This document shows, in pieces, positions 10,666-23,326 of a DNA stretch of 64,000 nucleotides (its first letter is position 1; every line of letters starts with the position of its first letter). Origin of the DNA: Calliopsis andreniformis (Eukaryota > Arthropoda > Insecta > Hymenoptera > Andrenidae); assembly GCF_051401765.1 (NCBI RefSeq), contig NC_135068.1, forward strand, positions 1,798,001 through 1,862,000. The letters run 5' to 3'. The notes under the pieces are model-generated. The model saw nothing but the letters and a program-made list of their open reading frames with translations, had not been told where the DNA came from and made no database searches. Both the position numbers and the translations under genes were made by a program.

Positions 10666-13600
10666 TCAATCCGGATTTTTCCACGGATTCGCCTCCCTCA
10701 TGAACCACGGCAGCTTCTTCAGGTGGATCCCCTTCACGTCCTCCGCCTCCAGGAAACGGTTCCCCAGGCACTTCAACCTCTTGCCCATCAGTCCGGGACA
10801 TTTGCACACGATGTGCGCGCTGCTCTCCTCCTCCTCCCCCTCGCAGTAGTTGCACGTCCTGTCGTTCAGTTGACGCATCCTGCTCAGGTGTAGCTTCAGC
10901 TTCGCGTGCCCCGTCAGCAAGCCCGCCATCAGTCTGCACTCTCCCCTCTCCAGTTCCAGCAGATTCCTCGCGTATCTGTACCGCAGCTCTTCCCCCAGCA
11001 TCTCTTTCGCCTCCCTGCAGCCGGTGGTCCCCGTCCATTTGCGCTTCCTTTGTTCGCGCGTCCAGTACGCGATCGCCGATCTCACCCTCACTATCGAGAC
11101 CGGCAGGTACGGTTCCGCTCCGATCGGTCTGTCGTCCGACCCCTGGTTGGCCAGTCTGTCGGCCATCTCGTTGCCGTCGATTCCCTGGTGCCCCGGCATC
11201 CATTTCAGGTCGATCCTGTTCTCATTCTCCGCCAGTCGGTTCAGCAGTCTCTTGCACTCCACCACCGTTCTCGATTTCAGCGGCGTCTTGGCCAGCGCCT
11301 TCAACGCCGTCTGGCTGTCGGTGCATATGGCGGTCCTCTTGTGCCTCACGTCTCTCTCCGGGAGCTATCTCGCGCACTCCTGGAGGGCCAGGACCTCCGC
11401 CTGAAACACCGTGGCCAATTCGCCCAGCCGTAGTATACCTTTCTCTCGCCCGTCCTCGTCGGTCCACGCCGCGTCCGTCACGCCGTTCTTTCTCGACCCG
11501 TCCGTGTACCAGACCTGGTGGTACCCTCGCAGTTTCCCCTCTTTGTCTCTCCAGCTCGCTCTGTTGTCTATCTCGATGCGAAATCTCCTCCGGAAGATGT
11601 ACTCAACCGTCTGATTGTCCTTTCGCATTCTCACCAGTACCCTGATCGTCTCGTTCCCCTCTCTCAGCAGCACGGAGCTGTGCCCGTAGCTCCTCTCCTT
11701 CCACGCGTTCCACACGTTCAGTTTGTGCGACGTTCTCATCGCTTTTCGCTTCACCTCCACGTCCAACGGGTGGATTCCCGTGATCACCTCGGCCGCCCTC
11801 GTCAGCGTGGTGCTCAGCACGCCCAGGATCCTCCTCAGCGCCATACCTTGCAGCCCGTCCAGCTTCTCCTTCACCGTTCTCATGTTTGCCGTCTCCCACC
11901 AGGCAATCGCGTCGAACATCATTCTCGGCAGCACGATCGCCTCGTAGATCCATTTCATCGTCACCGGCGTCAGGCCCCAGGTCGGGCCCACCACCCTTCC
12001 CAGTATCGCTAGATTCGCCTTTGCTCTACTTACCTGCTTGAAGACGTGCCTCCTCCACGTCAGGCGTTCGTTCATCCACACGTCCAGATACTTAATCTCT
12101 TTGCTGAACTCCAGCGTCTCGCTCTTGTATGCCAGATCCGCGATGACCGGTCTGTTTATCCTCCTCGTGAATAGGATCGTTTCCATCTTCGCTGGGTTCA
12201 CGGAGAGTCCTGTTCGTTGGCACCACTCCTCCAGCACTGTCAGTGCTTTCCTCGCCTCGCGTGTCACCATCGCGACGTCGCCTCCCGTTGCCAGGAACGT
12301 CACGTCATCGGCGTACGCCTGCACGGTTACACCGCTCGTTTCGAGCATGTGCAACAGACTGTCCACTGCCATGCACCATAACAGTGGCGACAGGATTCCC
12401 CCTTGGGGGCAGCCTCTGTTCACGAATCCCTTCGCGATCGTTTCCCCTTTCGAGGTTTGCAACTTCCTGGTAGTCAAGATATTGTCGATCCACCGGATAA
12501 CGTACTTGTCCTCCCCGAATCTCCTCAGGGAGTCGATTATCAGCTCGGTCGACATCCGGTTGAACGCCCCCTCTATGTCGAGGAAGCAGGCCACTGTGAG
12601 CTGCCTCCGCCTATCAGGTTGTGCAGAGCCGCCTCCACCGAGTGCCCCACCCGGAACGGGTGTTGATGGTCGTGCAACGGTCTCGACGTCGGCGTCGCCT
12701 CTTTCATGTGCCTGTCCACCAGCCTTTCCATCTTCAACAGGAACGACGTCAGGCTGATGGATCGGTAGGCCTTCGGCGTCGTGTAGTCCTTCTTTCCCGG
12801 TTTAGGGATGAACGCCACCCTGGTTATCCTGCACGGTTCCGGGATCACTCCCAGCGCCAGGCTGGCCCTCATCACCTTGGTCAAGAAGTCCGTGATGTGC
12901 GGCATCGCTGCCTTCATCATCTTCGGGTAGATTCCGTCCACTCCCGGCGTTTTGTACGGTAGGAACGAGCTTACCGCCCACTCAATCCTCTCCGGTTTCG
13001 CTATTTTGTTCGCGATCTCCCATCCTGGTTTTCGTCGGTCGCCTCGCCGTGTCCCGTTCTCGTCTCCGCCATTGCCGTCACCACGGCCGTCGTCTTCGTC
13101 TCTTTCCAGCGGTGTGTCGCTGAAGCCTGGGAAATGTTCGCACAGCAGCATCGTCAGGTTCTCTTCGTCCGTCTCCGTGAACTCTCCGTTCTCCTGTCTT
13201 AGGGCACCCAATTGTTCCCTTGTTCCGTCGCTCAGCAGCTTGTTGAGCCTCGCCGCCTCTGTTACGTCTTTGTTGTTCTCGCAGAACTCTTTCCAGGTTT
13301 CCCGTTTCGCGGTTATCACTTTCTTCCTGAATTTCCCGGTCAGTACTCTGATCTCCTTCCATCTCTCGGCCCCTCTCGGCTTCCATCTCTTGGCCAGTTT
13401 TATCCTTCGCCTGATACCTTTCTGCTCTTTCTCCAACCTGCTGCTCCACCATGGGATCGTGACCTTGTTTCTTACCTCGATCTCCTTTGTCGCTTCCTTC
13501 CAGGATTCTCCGAGTATCCTGGTTAGCGTTTCCACGGCCTCGTTCAGCTCCTCTTCGTTTCCGTATCTCGAGGGTAGCTCGCTGCTTCTTCTCTCCACGC

Positions 13601-14347
13601 TTTTCGAGTATCGTCTCCAGTCGGTGGTTCTGGGATTTCTCTGTAGCTGCGCCTCCTGCAGCTTTCCCGTCTGTATCTCGAAATGTACGTATTTGTGGTC
13701 CGAGAAGGACACGTCGTCGCTGACTCTCCATCTCTTCACCATGCCCACCATGGTTTGCGAGCACATGGTTACGTCCAGCACCTCTCTCCTTGTCGCTGTT
13801 TCGAATGTGTGCTTGTCGCCCGTGTTCATAGTTACCAGCCCGTTCGCTGTCACGAATTCCATAAGTTCCTCTCGCCCTTCGTATCCGTGATCGTGTTTCC
13901 CCATCCTTTGTGTTTTGCGTTCACGTCACCTCCTATGACCACCTCCACGCATTTGTTCAGCACGTAGTCCATCAGCCTTTGCACCGCTGCCCCTGGTCTT
14001 TTCTCCTTGGACTTCCAGGGTGCGTACAGCGAGGCCACGTAGATCGTTCTGTCTCCTTGGTTGCCCTCCCTTCTGACCTGCACGCTTATCAGCGCCAGGT
14101 CCCGCGTGTGGAGTTGTTGTAACGTCGAGACTGTCGTGCCTTTTCTGGTCAGGATGCATGCCCTCGTTTGGCCATTATTCAGGGCCCACACTTTCCCTAT
14201 CAGTCCCAGGCCCTTCACTCCTCCGTGTGCCGTCCAGGGCTCCTGGATTATCGCCACGTCGATCTTGTCCCTTGCCATGACCCTGGTGAGTGCTGCTGAT
14301 GCTGCCTCGCTGTGGTGTAGGTTTATTTGGATGATTTTTAGAGACAT
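10666..14347 (-). pseudogene. LINE-B ORF2: endonuclease, reverse transcriptase, RNase H
   Basis: From 14347 the frame opens with an apurinic endonuclease (KIIQINLHHSEAA, then QEPW, SLYAPW and GGDVNAKH). It shifts frame near 13860-13900 into the linker and fingers of the reverse transcriptase (TPGVDGIYPKMM, FIPKPGKK), then near 12580 into the palm (MACFLDIEGAFN, GCPQGGILSP, catalytic QAYADDV). RNase H follows (WYTDGSR, then TDSQTAL and WMPGHQGIDGNEMAD), interrupted by a TAG at 11365-11367. The C-terminus has a cysteine cluster (CNYC and HIVCKC). Two frameshifts and one stop make it non-functional. The enzyme would nick DNA, copy element RNA and remove the RNA strand. Confidence 0.85.
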
Positions 14348-14625
14348 GATCGACGGTTCACTCTAAGAATTCCACTTGAGTGTTCTGATACACGCATTTC
14401 ACTGCTTACCCCGCACACACACATTTTTTTTTTTGTGGCATTGTTTATATGACTTACCTTTCTTTCGTTTCCTTACTTACTCTAACACTTCCTTAGATTC
14501 TATCGTTTTGTGGGTATTGCAATGAGCACGCGTCTTGTTGTGTGTTTAGTTCTTCTTTTTTTTTTTTTTACAATGAGGAACTCTTACAAAGGGTCTTAGC
14601 CTAGCTGGTTCGCATCTCGTGTTTT

Positions 14626-15710
14626 TTATTCCAGGAGCGTGAAGGTGACCTTGGCCGCCCCGCCTCCGATTGTCATACGCATGTCATTCTTCATAAGCGT
14701 TCGGTACGACCTAGCCCCTATCTGAAAGCTGGAATCTCTCCCTCTGTTGAGCAGCGGCCCTTCGTCAAGCAATCTCCAATCCCCGGGTCTTATGGCCCTG
14801 TTGTCGTGTCGAAGCAGCTCCGGAAGCGCCGCCGCTCGTATCGATCTAAGCCCTACCGACGCCAGTACTTTTAGTCTTTTGTTCATCATATCTACTGTGT
14901 CTATTTTTAATTCTAATCCCGCCTCCTCTCCTGCCTGTTTTAGGTGTTTTTCGTACACTTTTTTAGTTCTTTCGTCTCTAGTGTCCACGATGATGCCCCC
15001 GTGCATTAACCCGATCCTTGCAATATCTACCCTTTCTCTCTTCTCCATGATTTTTACCGTCAGGGCGGACAGGGCCGCATCTATCTCCCTTCTGTTGATC
15101 TTCCTTCTCGGGTAGTCCATTGGGATAATGCAGAATCTTTCCATCCTTTTCCTTCTTCCTTCCGTGTCCTTTCTGACTGCATTCCTTCTTTCGTCGTTAT
15201 TTTGTCCATGTTTGCTTCCTCCGCCTCGTCTTTCTTTTCTGTGGTTCCCCTTTTTTGTTCGGCATCCTCTTCTAGGATGATCGTTTCGATTTCCCGTTCC
15301 GCCTTTTTGTCCTTGGATTCGGTGTGTCTCTGATTTTTGTTCTTCTCTTTCGTTGCATTGTCTTTTCCTTGTTCCATTCCTTGGCTCGCGTTTTCTTTTT
15401 CTCTTGTTTCCTGAGTTTTTTTTCCCGTCCCCTCCTTTTTCGGGCCTTCTGTCCTCTCTTTGTTTCCCGTTGCTTGTCCTTCTTTGCCCTTGTACAGCAA
15501 CCTTCCCTGCAACAGTTCCCTAATGTCCGCCTGTTTGGAGGTTCCCAGTTCGTCGTTGTTCCATGTCTGTATGTCCCTGATCCATGGTCCCTTCTCCCTT
15601 TTTGTTCCTGTCTGCCTTTTTGCTTCCTTTTCCTCCTTCTTCTCTGCCCCTGTTCTTTTCTCCTGCTTATCTTCCTCGAAGGGGTCGTCTTCTTCGAAGA
15701 CAACCTCCAT
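14626..15710 (-). pseudogene. LINE-B ORF1 (nucleic-acid-binding protein), frameshifted
   Basis: The N-terminal frame (15710-15081) is a lysine- and glutamate-rich, probably disordered region of about 200 residues. The C-terminal frame (15144-14626) is a folded-looking domain ending with a DWRLLDEGPL motif and SSFQIG. The overlap at 15081-15144 implies one frameshift. The C-terminal domain resembles the RRM-like domains of LOA or I-group ORF1 proteins, but this is recognition by style only. No zinc knuckles are present, unlike LINE-A. Confidence 0.55.
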
Positions 15711-17020
15711 AGCTGGTCGAAGAAGCTTTCCTCGATCCTTACCGCTTCCATCCTCCTGTTCCCTATAATTTATTTGTAAGTGTTTGTTTTTGTTAGTTGT
15801 TGTCTAATAAAGTCAATTTCGTGATTTGGTGTCTAGAAAGAAAAATTCTTCATTTTCGTTAAGTTTACATGGTTAGTATTTTTTTCTGAGTATATGTGTT
15901 ATTTTTATGTTGCTTAATTTTGAAGTTAATATATGTTCGGCATTATTCCCCCCAGTATTGGGGACCGGTCCCCCCTCTCATTTCCTCCCACAGTCTCCTG
16001 TCCTCCAGATCCTCTCCTGACGAGGAGTCCCCGACCTGCTTCCTTCTTTTCTGCCTATTCCAAGAGCCCTCGTTATTCTGCTGTCCCCTTTTATTACCTC
16101 TATTGTTTTCTCCCTGTCTACGGCCATTCTGGTGTTTAGCAGCCTTGTGAACCTTTGTCTCGCTTTTCTTTTCGACATCCCGTCCCTCTCTCCCTTTTGT
16201 CGCAGACGTCCCTCCCAGTCCCCCATCGTTCCTGCAAAAGAATAATCCCCCTACCCCTATTAGTTCATGTATGTATATGTTTTCTTTTTTTTGGTTTCCC
16301 CCATGTCCTAGTCTATCCTATTCTTCTATTAGTTCCTTTTCACGTTTTCCCTACTGTGTGTTTGAAATCCCCGCCTTAGATCGTGTGTCGTGCCATCTAT
16401 CGGCCCCTAATCGTTTTAGTCTTTCGTTCCCGGGTGTGTCCTTGCTGCGGTGGTTTTCGCGTTTCTGTGATTCCTCATCCCTTTCGATTCTGTCTTTGTT
16501 TTTATTCTAGTTCCTGTCTATTCTGATTCCTGCCTATTTCCCTTCTCCCTCTCTACCTTTCCGTTTTATTATCCTGCTTTTCGTATCCGTAATTCCTATC
16601 CCAATCAATTCCTAACCTCTTCCCTTTGCTTCTCTATTGTCCCCTTTCGTCCCTTTGTCCTATTTAAAGCCTTACGTCTTTTAAGATATTGTCTCCCTAG
16701 TCCTTACTTCCCTTATTTCGTGTTCTATTCTCGTAGCTTGTGTTTGGGTCGGGTTAGTTCTGATTTTATTGTGTGCTGCTTGTCATTATTATTTATTGTT
16801 TACCGTTACTATTTATATTTGTTGTTGTTTTTTTTTCAAGTGTTATCAGGGCTTGCGGTGATTATGGGTCTTTTCTTTTCTAGTTTCCTGAAACTCTCGG
16901 TGGGCCTGTTTCCTGTTTCCTGATAGGTTTGGGCTTAATTTTAATTTGATATTCTTTTGCTTTTTATTCCTTATCTGTACTATCTGTTCTTATTTCTCTC
17001 TCCCTTTTTCTTTTTTTTTA

Positions 17021-17043
17021 GGGGGGGGGGGGGGGGGGGGGGG
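17021..17043 (+). repeat. Homopolymer G run (23 nt)
   Basis: Uninterrupted G tract preceded by a T tract; quadruplex-prone and a likely assembly weak point. Confidence 0.9.
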
Positions 17044-17178
17044 TTGTCGCCTTTTGTCTATCTATCTTGGAATCTTTGTCTCGATTTGAAGTGTCGGGTT
17101 TGTGTATACCCGAGGGGTCCGGGTGGTGTGGAATTACCCGTCCCCTCATCCTGGGTATCTTTTGGTTATTTATATAAG

Positions 17179-17295
17179 GTGAGTGTTTGTGTGGTTTGTG
17201 TGTTCCTTTTGTGGGCTTAGTGTTATATCTGCTGGTTTTGAATTACCCTCCCCTAGTGTCTGATCGGATACTTATTTGTGTCTCTATGTCTTTAG
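17179..17295 (+). other. Candidate 117-bp spliceosomal intron
   Basis: Donor AAG/GTGAGTG at 17179 and acceptor TATGTCTTTAG ending at 17295, with a T-rich 3' part. Flanks show no recognisable coding sequence. Confidence 0.35.
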
Positions 17296-19018
17296 GTATC
17301 CCTAACGGTGTCGTTCGATCTCGGGATATGCCCTTGTTGGCTGAGAGCCACGCCTCCCCCTGTCCGAACAAGAGGAGCAGCTTGCAATGGGGATGCTTGC
17401 ATGGGTTGCGAGTTCCCCTCAGTCCTCCCCTGGCAACAGCCCCGTGGCCAGCGTCCAGCGTCCAGGCTGAGGAAAATTCCAAGGAGTGACCTGGCTCACC
17501 CGGTCGTTTGAGCCAGTTCGTTCTCGGTTTGCTTGGTGTCAGTATGCCTATCATTGCTAACGGCTTAGTTTTTAAGGTTACCTATAACGTTCTTATTCAT
17601 TGTAAGGGTTATTCGTTTCCTCCCCCCTCCCCTCCCCCGCCCCCTGCTCCGTTATTGTTATTGTTCCCTCCCTCACAAGTATATCTCGCCCCCATTCATC
17701 GTTACCGTTATGTTTGTTTGATCGCCTATCTTAAACCTGTTTCCTTTTCCTGTTAAATTATTTGTTCATTTTCTCTCTAATTCCTTCCCCTTTTGTTCTC
17801 TTTTCCCTTTTTCCCCATTGTCCTTGTCTTTCTTCCCTGTTGTTCCTACTTTTCTTATTTCCTTTGTTCCTTACTTTTACCTGTTTCCTATTTCCTTTTA
17901 TTTATTTCCCTCGGGTTTCTTCCCTGTTAGCTTACTGTACTTATGCCCTTTCCCTAGTTTTGAGGTTGGGATGAGTTTTGGGTTCAGCCTTCATCTCCTC
18001 CGTTCATCCCCTCATCCCAACCTCCCCTCACCTGTTTCCCTGTTAGTTCCCTATTATCTACCTAGTTCTTTTATCATCTGCCCCTTTTGTTCCTGACTTT
18101 TGTAAGGAGCCTTTTTGGCCTCCTCCTGAGTTGTTGTTATTTATTGCTATAAGTTTTTATTGTCTGTCAATCACAAATAATACTTTTCAGACTCTTAGTT
18201 TATCAATGTTACTGGTTGTTGTTTATTTCGTTCATTTCCTTTTGTTTCCTTAATTCCTTGCGCGCTTGGTCACCCCTCTTACCCTAAGTTGCTGATTTTG
18301 CTAGACCCGCGTGTTGCCTCGTGAGAGCTCGCGCCCCCTCTCGGGGCGAGCAAGTACGCCCCGGGCCTGCTCAATGCTTCTGGATTTCCCTTCCTGCCTC
18401 CGTCGGTTCTTCACCGTGTGCTTGCACGAGTCGTGCGCTCATCGCGTCCCTTTGTTATCTCTCGTCGGTGACCCCGCCGCGGCCAAGGCTCGCCCACGGT
18501 TTCGCTCGGGGCTGACCCCCTGCGTCGGTGGTTCCGCGATTCGTTCGTTTTTCCTCATCCGTCTCGTTCGCGGCCCGATCCCGGCGCGGGTCGCGCCCCC
18601 GCGACATCGCTCACACCTCGCGGATGGCTCGTCTGGGCTCTCCATCCACTGTCCACGCCCGCGTCCCGGCGTCGGTCGCGTTCGCTTGTCCCGCGCTCTT
18701 CGCGCTAGCCCACGCATCGTCGCGCCCGCGTCTCGTTCGTCGATTTCTCATTTCGTCGTTCTAACCTAAAAGGGGAGAGGCCCCTCGCGACGTCACACGA
18801 GCAGACGACCCTCGCCGTTCGTTTCCGTCTTTCGTTTGTCTTCGCGTTGCGTCGCGCCGCGTCTCGCGGCGCGGTCGGCCCTGCGTCTCTCGCTGGTTCG
18901 GTCTCGTTTTACGGTCGCGATTACGATTGCGATTACGGTTTCGGTTACGGTTCGACCCCCTCGCGTCCCTGATCGCGCGATTTCTCGTAGCGTCGTCGTT
19001 CGCGTCGTTTTTCGCGTC

Positions 19019-19050
19019 GTCTCGTCTCGTCTCGTCTCGTCTCGTCTCGT
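19019..19050 (+). repeat. TCTCG pentanucleotide array
   Basis: About six perfect TCTCG units in tandem within a GC-rich block. Confidence 0.85.
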
Positions 19051-19443
19051 CGCGTCCCACCTCGTTTCTCGCTCGTTCGCTCGCTCGCCCGCAGCCGCGC
19101 GTCTCGACCTTCTTCGTCGTCCGTCCCCGCGTCATGGGTCCCGTCCGTTGTTCGTCATATATCGAATTATCGATTTTTCCGGCTCAGCTGATTCCCGTCG
19201 GTCGGCCTGTCGCTCGCGCGGGCCGTCTCGCGAGGCCCCGGTTCGTCGACCCCCGCCGCCGCGCCCGCTGGGGTCGACTCTCGTTTCATATATATTATCC
19301 TATATTTGTCATTTATTATTATCCTATTGTTTTATTATATGTGCATATATTGTATTATTTATATGTATTATTATATATGTGTGTATTTTATTATTTATAT
19401 TTATTATTTACTATTATTATTTTTTTATTTTTTTTTTTTTCAG

Positions 19444-19523
19444 GTTGCAATTCTACGTCGCATCGGGTGTTGGCCCTGCTAGCCGTTTCCCCGGCGCGAC
19501 GGTTCTCTCGGAGACAGCCTCGG
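19444..19523 (+). other. Candidate 80-nt exon between two splice signals
   Basis: A long T tract ending in CAG at 19443 precedes an 80-nt GC-rich segment that ends in a strong donor CGG/GTAAGTA at 19524. The next acceptor, TTTCTTTCAG, ends at 19689. This is the clearest exon-like arrangement in the C/T-rich region, although the reading frame carries no known protein. Confidence 0.4.
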
Positions 19524-19601
19524 GTAAGTAAGCAGAGTTTTTCGACGTTTCGATTCGCGATTTTCTTTTCTCCTCCTTCTCTCTCTCTCTCTCTCTCTCT
19601 G

Positions 19602-19686
<85 letters not shown>

Positions 19687-19689
19687 CAG
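19524..19689 (+). repeat. Candidate intron dominated by a CT dinucleotide repeat
   Basis: After the GTAAGTA donor, about 100 bp from 19577 to 19680 are almost pure CT, interrupted by one GTCA, and lead directly into the TTTCTTTCAG acceptor. The repeat would serve as an extreme polypyrimidine tract if the intron is real. Confidence 0.6.
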
Positions 19690-20411
19690 GTTTCATCGTT
19701 AGCCCACCCGATTCTCGTCGCCCCGACGTTCCCGGATCGTGTTCGACATCACCCCGCGCGAATCGTCGTTTCGCTTGTATCTATGTTTCGAAAATATATG
19801 CGTGTGTTTGTTTCGTACGCATTCTTTTGATTTCACTCTCCTTCATCCTCCCGGAATTTTCCCGATTCGTTTTCGACGGGGGAGAGAGAGTACTTTGGGC
19901 GAGGGTCCCTCACGTCCGCCCCTCTCTCCCTCCCCTGTCCTATCGCTAACGCACCGTTTTCGCGGCTCTTTCGCGCGGCGTTCGCGCGATTCTCCCCTTT
20001 CGTTCGTTCGCTCGCTCGCTCGTTCGTTTGTACATCCTTCGCGTTCGGTCCGTGGTCGTCCCACGCCCGATCCTCTCGTAGCGTGACTTTTCGTCACGTC
20101 GTTCTCGTTCGATATGTTCGCACGCGTCGAACGTTCCTTCCTCACGGCGCTGCGTTTTTTCTCGCTCGTCGGTTCGACCGGCGGCGGTTGATTTCGCGTT
20201 TCGTTCTCTCTCTCTGTTTCTTTTTTGTTTTCCGCCTCTTTCGTCATCGTTCGTCCGAGGCTGAGATCGAGGGGGACGTACCGCACGACGCGTTTCGCGG
20301 CGTCAACTCGTGAACGTTTTTCGCTCTCGCTCGTCCCCGGAGAGGAAAATAAGTTTTTCCTTTGCGTGTCTAGCATTTTTCGCGGTTCCGCGTCCCCTCG
20401 GGGTCGGGAGC

Positions 20412-20434
20412 GGGGGGGGGGGGGGGGGGGGGGG
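20412..20434 (+). repeat. Homopolymer G run (23 nt)
   Basis: Third G or C run of nearly identical length in the C/T-rich region. Confidence 0.9.
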
Positions 20435-20883
20435 CACCGCTCGACGTAATTCGGTGTCAACACGTGACTGTCTCCCCCTTCCCCGTCTCTGGAAAAATGT
20501 ATCCCACGCGTCTATTGTTCTAATTGCGCGTCGTTGCGTTGCGTTTTTTTTCCCCCCGGGAGTGACTCGTGCCGCTCAATGCCGCTTGCGGGTGACTTGC
20601 ACCAAACCATAATAGCGTTTTAGAAACGTGAGCGTAAGAGTAAGATGACATTTGTCTTCTCTCGTCTTTCCGAAGCTATCCGATGTGATCAGAAGTGCCG
20701 AATTCACGTACATACGGCTCGTGCAGTAGTGTGTATAGTGGATGGGGAATCACAGTGTGGCTCGATCTCGCATTCATTAGGCAGCCACATGTCTGTAGAT
20801 AATTTTATTTCTGTAAAGAAAACTGTAACGGCAGATACCGACCAAGAAGTCTCGTAAAGTCACGTGACTACCCTAGGCCCTTA

Positions 20884-23262
20884 AGTACCAAATTCCAAAG
20901 ATCAAACTATGATTATTGTTTGTACACGGGTAATATAAACGGTGACAAATTGTATACGATTCTATATGTGGATGATCTACTCATCGCAGGTAAAAACTTA
21001 AAAATCATACAAAAGCTAAAAGAAATGTTAAGTACTAAATTTCGTATGAAAGGTTTAGGTGCAGTAAAACAGTATTTAGGAATAAATATAGAATATTGTG
21101 CAATTAGAAAATTATTAACTCTGAGTCAACAAAAATACATTGAAAGTCTGGCTGAAAAGTATGATGTAGTGAACTCAAAACACTTTGAGACACCAATGGA
21201 AATAAATTTGAAATTAGAAAAGTCACAAAATTTGAATGCGAAATTAAGATACAGAAATTTGATAGGAGCTTTATCGTATATTGCCAGTGGAACAAGACCT
21301 GACATATCATTTGCGGTAAATTATTTGAGTCGTTACCGAAATTGTTATGATAATACTCATTTTAAGTATGCATTGCGTGTTCTAAAGTACTTATATTGCA
21401 CTAGATTAATTAAGTTAGTTTACAACTCAAATTATAATGATATTATAGATGCATTTGTAGATGCTGACTAGGCATCGGATTTAGTGGATAGAAAATCTAC
21501 GACTGTATTTGGAAATGTCATTCAATGGAAGTCTCTGTTTAAAATACATTTAAATTTCGAAGCTTTGTTTCGTCCGCGAGAATCACAGTACGTTAACGTA
21601 CTGTGACCGACCGAAGGTCGCCTTCGGTAGGAAATTCAGTTGCGTTGACAATAAACTCCATACATTCGAATTGCGACTCGTTTTTCATCCGATGCGGTTG
21701 AAGTTCGAACAGGTGAGCGATTACGATCAGCTGTTTGAATCTCAGGCCCGATACCGAGTGGGGGTATCGGAGCCTGACAAAGAGAGAGAGCAAAATCGGT
21801 ACATTAGACAAAGAGAGACAATGATAGGCGAGCGCCGCGTAGCGGATTTTCGGCGACTCCGCGATTTTCGCGGAGCGTCTCGCGCTCGCATGTCGAAGTC
21901 AGTCTTGCACCGAACGCCCGCACGGTAGCAAGGAACAGCACTTACAGAAGAGTCTACAGAGTTAGGAAATTTGGGCACCAAGTTCCTTAGCTCGTGACGC
22001 CTTCTACGCTGTAATATCGCACTACAGCTCGCTATAACTCCGTTCGAGAACCACGTATTACACGTGCGAAGGAAAAGCGATTGTTTAGTCGCGATAAATT
22101 TAAAAGACGAGTAACTGCGCTCTTGGAATCGGTGGCTACCTCGATTCCCTGAGCTTGCTATTCGTCGGAGGAGCAATCAAGACCTCTTCTTGGTTGAGCC
22201 CCGATATTGGCACCAACAGAGAGGGTAAACGTAAGTGTATCACCTCTGCGTTGCCCGTGTTGTATCACCCGTTTAGCAGCAGCCCGCGTACGACGAATAG
22301 ATGCGTACGTCGCGGTGAACGGTGAGTGCTACAACCTCTGGCCTTTATCAGCCGCCAAGTCTAGCTAGTGCTAGTACCGAGGGTCGAACGCTCGCGAATC
22401 TCGGCTTATAACCGTGATTCGTACGAGGCAAGCCTTCTTGGAAGGCAGGTTGAGCAGAGAAAAGGAGGATCCCTCCTCTCTGCACACTCGTCTGCCGACG
22501 CTTTCTTCAGAGCGAAGAAACGTCGGTATTACAGTCCACTGCACTACCTTAACGATACGTCAAGGTACTGCTCCCCCCTCCACATAGGCTCGTTTTCGAA
22601 GCCTGGAGTCGGGAAGACACGGTTTAGCTTGAAAGCAATACGCTCGCTGACCAGTGCGGTTTTGCCGCTCTTTTCTTTTCCAGACGCCAGCGTCGCTAAG
22701 GGACACCGGCCGGCGTCAGACCAAGGGACCCTTCCCCAAAAGTTCTGGTTAAAGACCACGGAACCAAATTGATCAATAAACGTCGTATTTAAGCCCTTTT
22801 TAGGGCCGACTCAAATTTGATTACGTGTGCAATTTTTTTCTTGACACCCTTCTCTCAGCCACCCAATCCGGACCCCGTTAGATCCCTAAATTTTCAGCGA
22901 TTCTAACAGTCTCAAAAGCAAAAAATCGTATCTAGAGCTTCAACTCACGCAGAGTATCATACACTTGCAGATTATGTAGAAGAAATCTTGCCTATTAGAG
23001 GTATTTTAGCAGATATAAAGATTACCTGCCCTATAAAGATTTATGAAGATAATACTGGAGCAATAGGTATAGCTAAAAACGGAAAGTTTTCAAAAAATTC
23101 TAAACATATAGATGTAAGCTATCATTTTGTTTATGACTACGAGAAAAAAGGTTTGATAAATGTTTAGAAAATATCCACCGATGATCAAATAGCTGACATT
23201 CTTACAAAATCTTTAGGCAAGATTAAGTTTCAAAAATTGCGAGATTTATTGGGTTTAAAATA
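20884..23262 (+). pseudogene. Copia-1 pol relic (reverse transcriptase and RNase H)
   Basis: Copia-type reverse transcriptase with YVDDLLIAG, YLGINIEY and a SYIASGTRPDISFAVNYLSR segment, then RNase H split by the nested LTR. After the LTR the frame resumes with SRASTHAEYHTLADYVEE, IYEDNTGAIGIAKN, SKHIDVSYHFV and the usual DQIADILTKSLGK end. At least two in-frame TAG codons and the LTR inactivate it. Confidence 0.85.
21536..22908 (+). repeat. Solo LTR of family S, copy 1 (1,373 bp)
   Basis: Begins TGTTTAAAATAC and ends TTCTAACA, giving TGTT/AACA termini, and is flanked by a perfect 5-bp duplication GTCTC (21531-21535 and 22909-22913). Removing it and one GTCTC restores the Copia-1 RNase H frame across the junction. 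It has no coding region; the longest frames are shadows. Copies 2 and 3 share an internal CCGAAGGTCGCCTTCGGT block and other landmarks in the same order. Superfamily unknown: gypsy or BEL are possible given the 5-bp duplication. Confidence 0.9.
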
Positions 23263-23326
23263 GAGGTATGTAGACCGAAAGAAAAGAAAAGTTTTATTTT
23301 TTTTTAAGCAAAAAATCAAGGAGTTG

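Larger units (their letters stand above)
10500..15760 (-). mobile_element. LINE-B: non-LTR retrotransposon with RNase H
   Basis: Minus-strand element with an ORF1 (about 15710-14626), an ORF2 (14347-10666) encoding endonuclease, reverse transcriptase and RNase H, and a 3' region with three perfect hairpins at 10542-10614. The RNase H after the reverse transcriptase points to the I or LOA side of the I/Jockey group rather than to R1 or Jockey. Both ORFs carry frameshifts or stops, so this copy is dead. Element ends are approximate. Confidence 0.8.
15780..20880 (+). other. C/T-rich host region with splice-like signals, no clear protein gene
   Basis: Continuation of the pyrimidine-rich plus strand on the far side of LINE-B, suggesting LINE-B inserted into it. 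It contains GC-rich blocks at 18300-19290 and 19690-20640, two 23-nt G runs, a TCTCG pentamer array, a long CT repeat and three consensus donor/acceptor pairs. A 70-codon open frame at 20645-20857 is unrecognised and may be chance. Candidate host transcript, unproven. Confidence 0.45.

Noticed and set aside
13910..14366. Plus-strand frames over the LINE-B endonuclease
   Set aside because: They are reverse-strand shadows; the minus strand carries the conserved endonuclease motifs.
18927..19949. 340-codon frame containing a run of LSLSLS
   Set aside because: The run is the CT repeat at 19577-19680 and the frame crosses two likely splice sites; no known protein.
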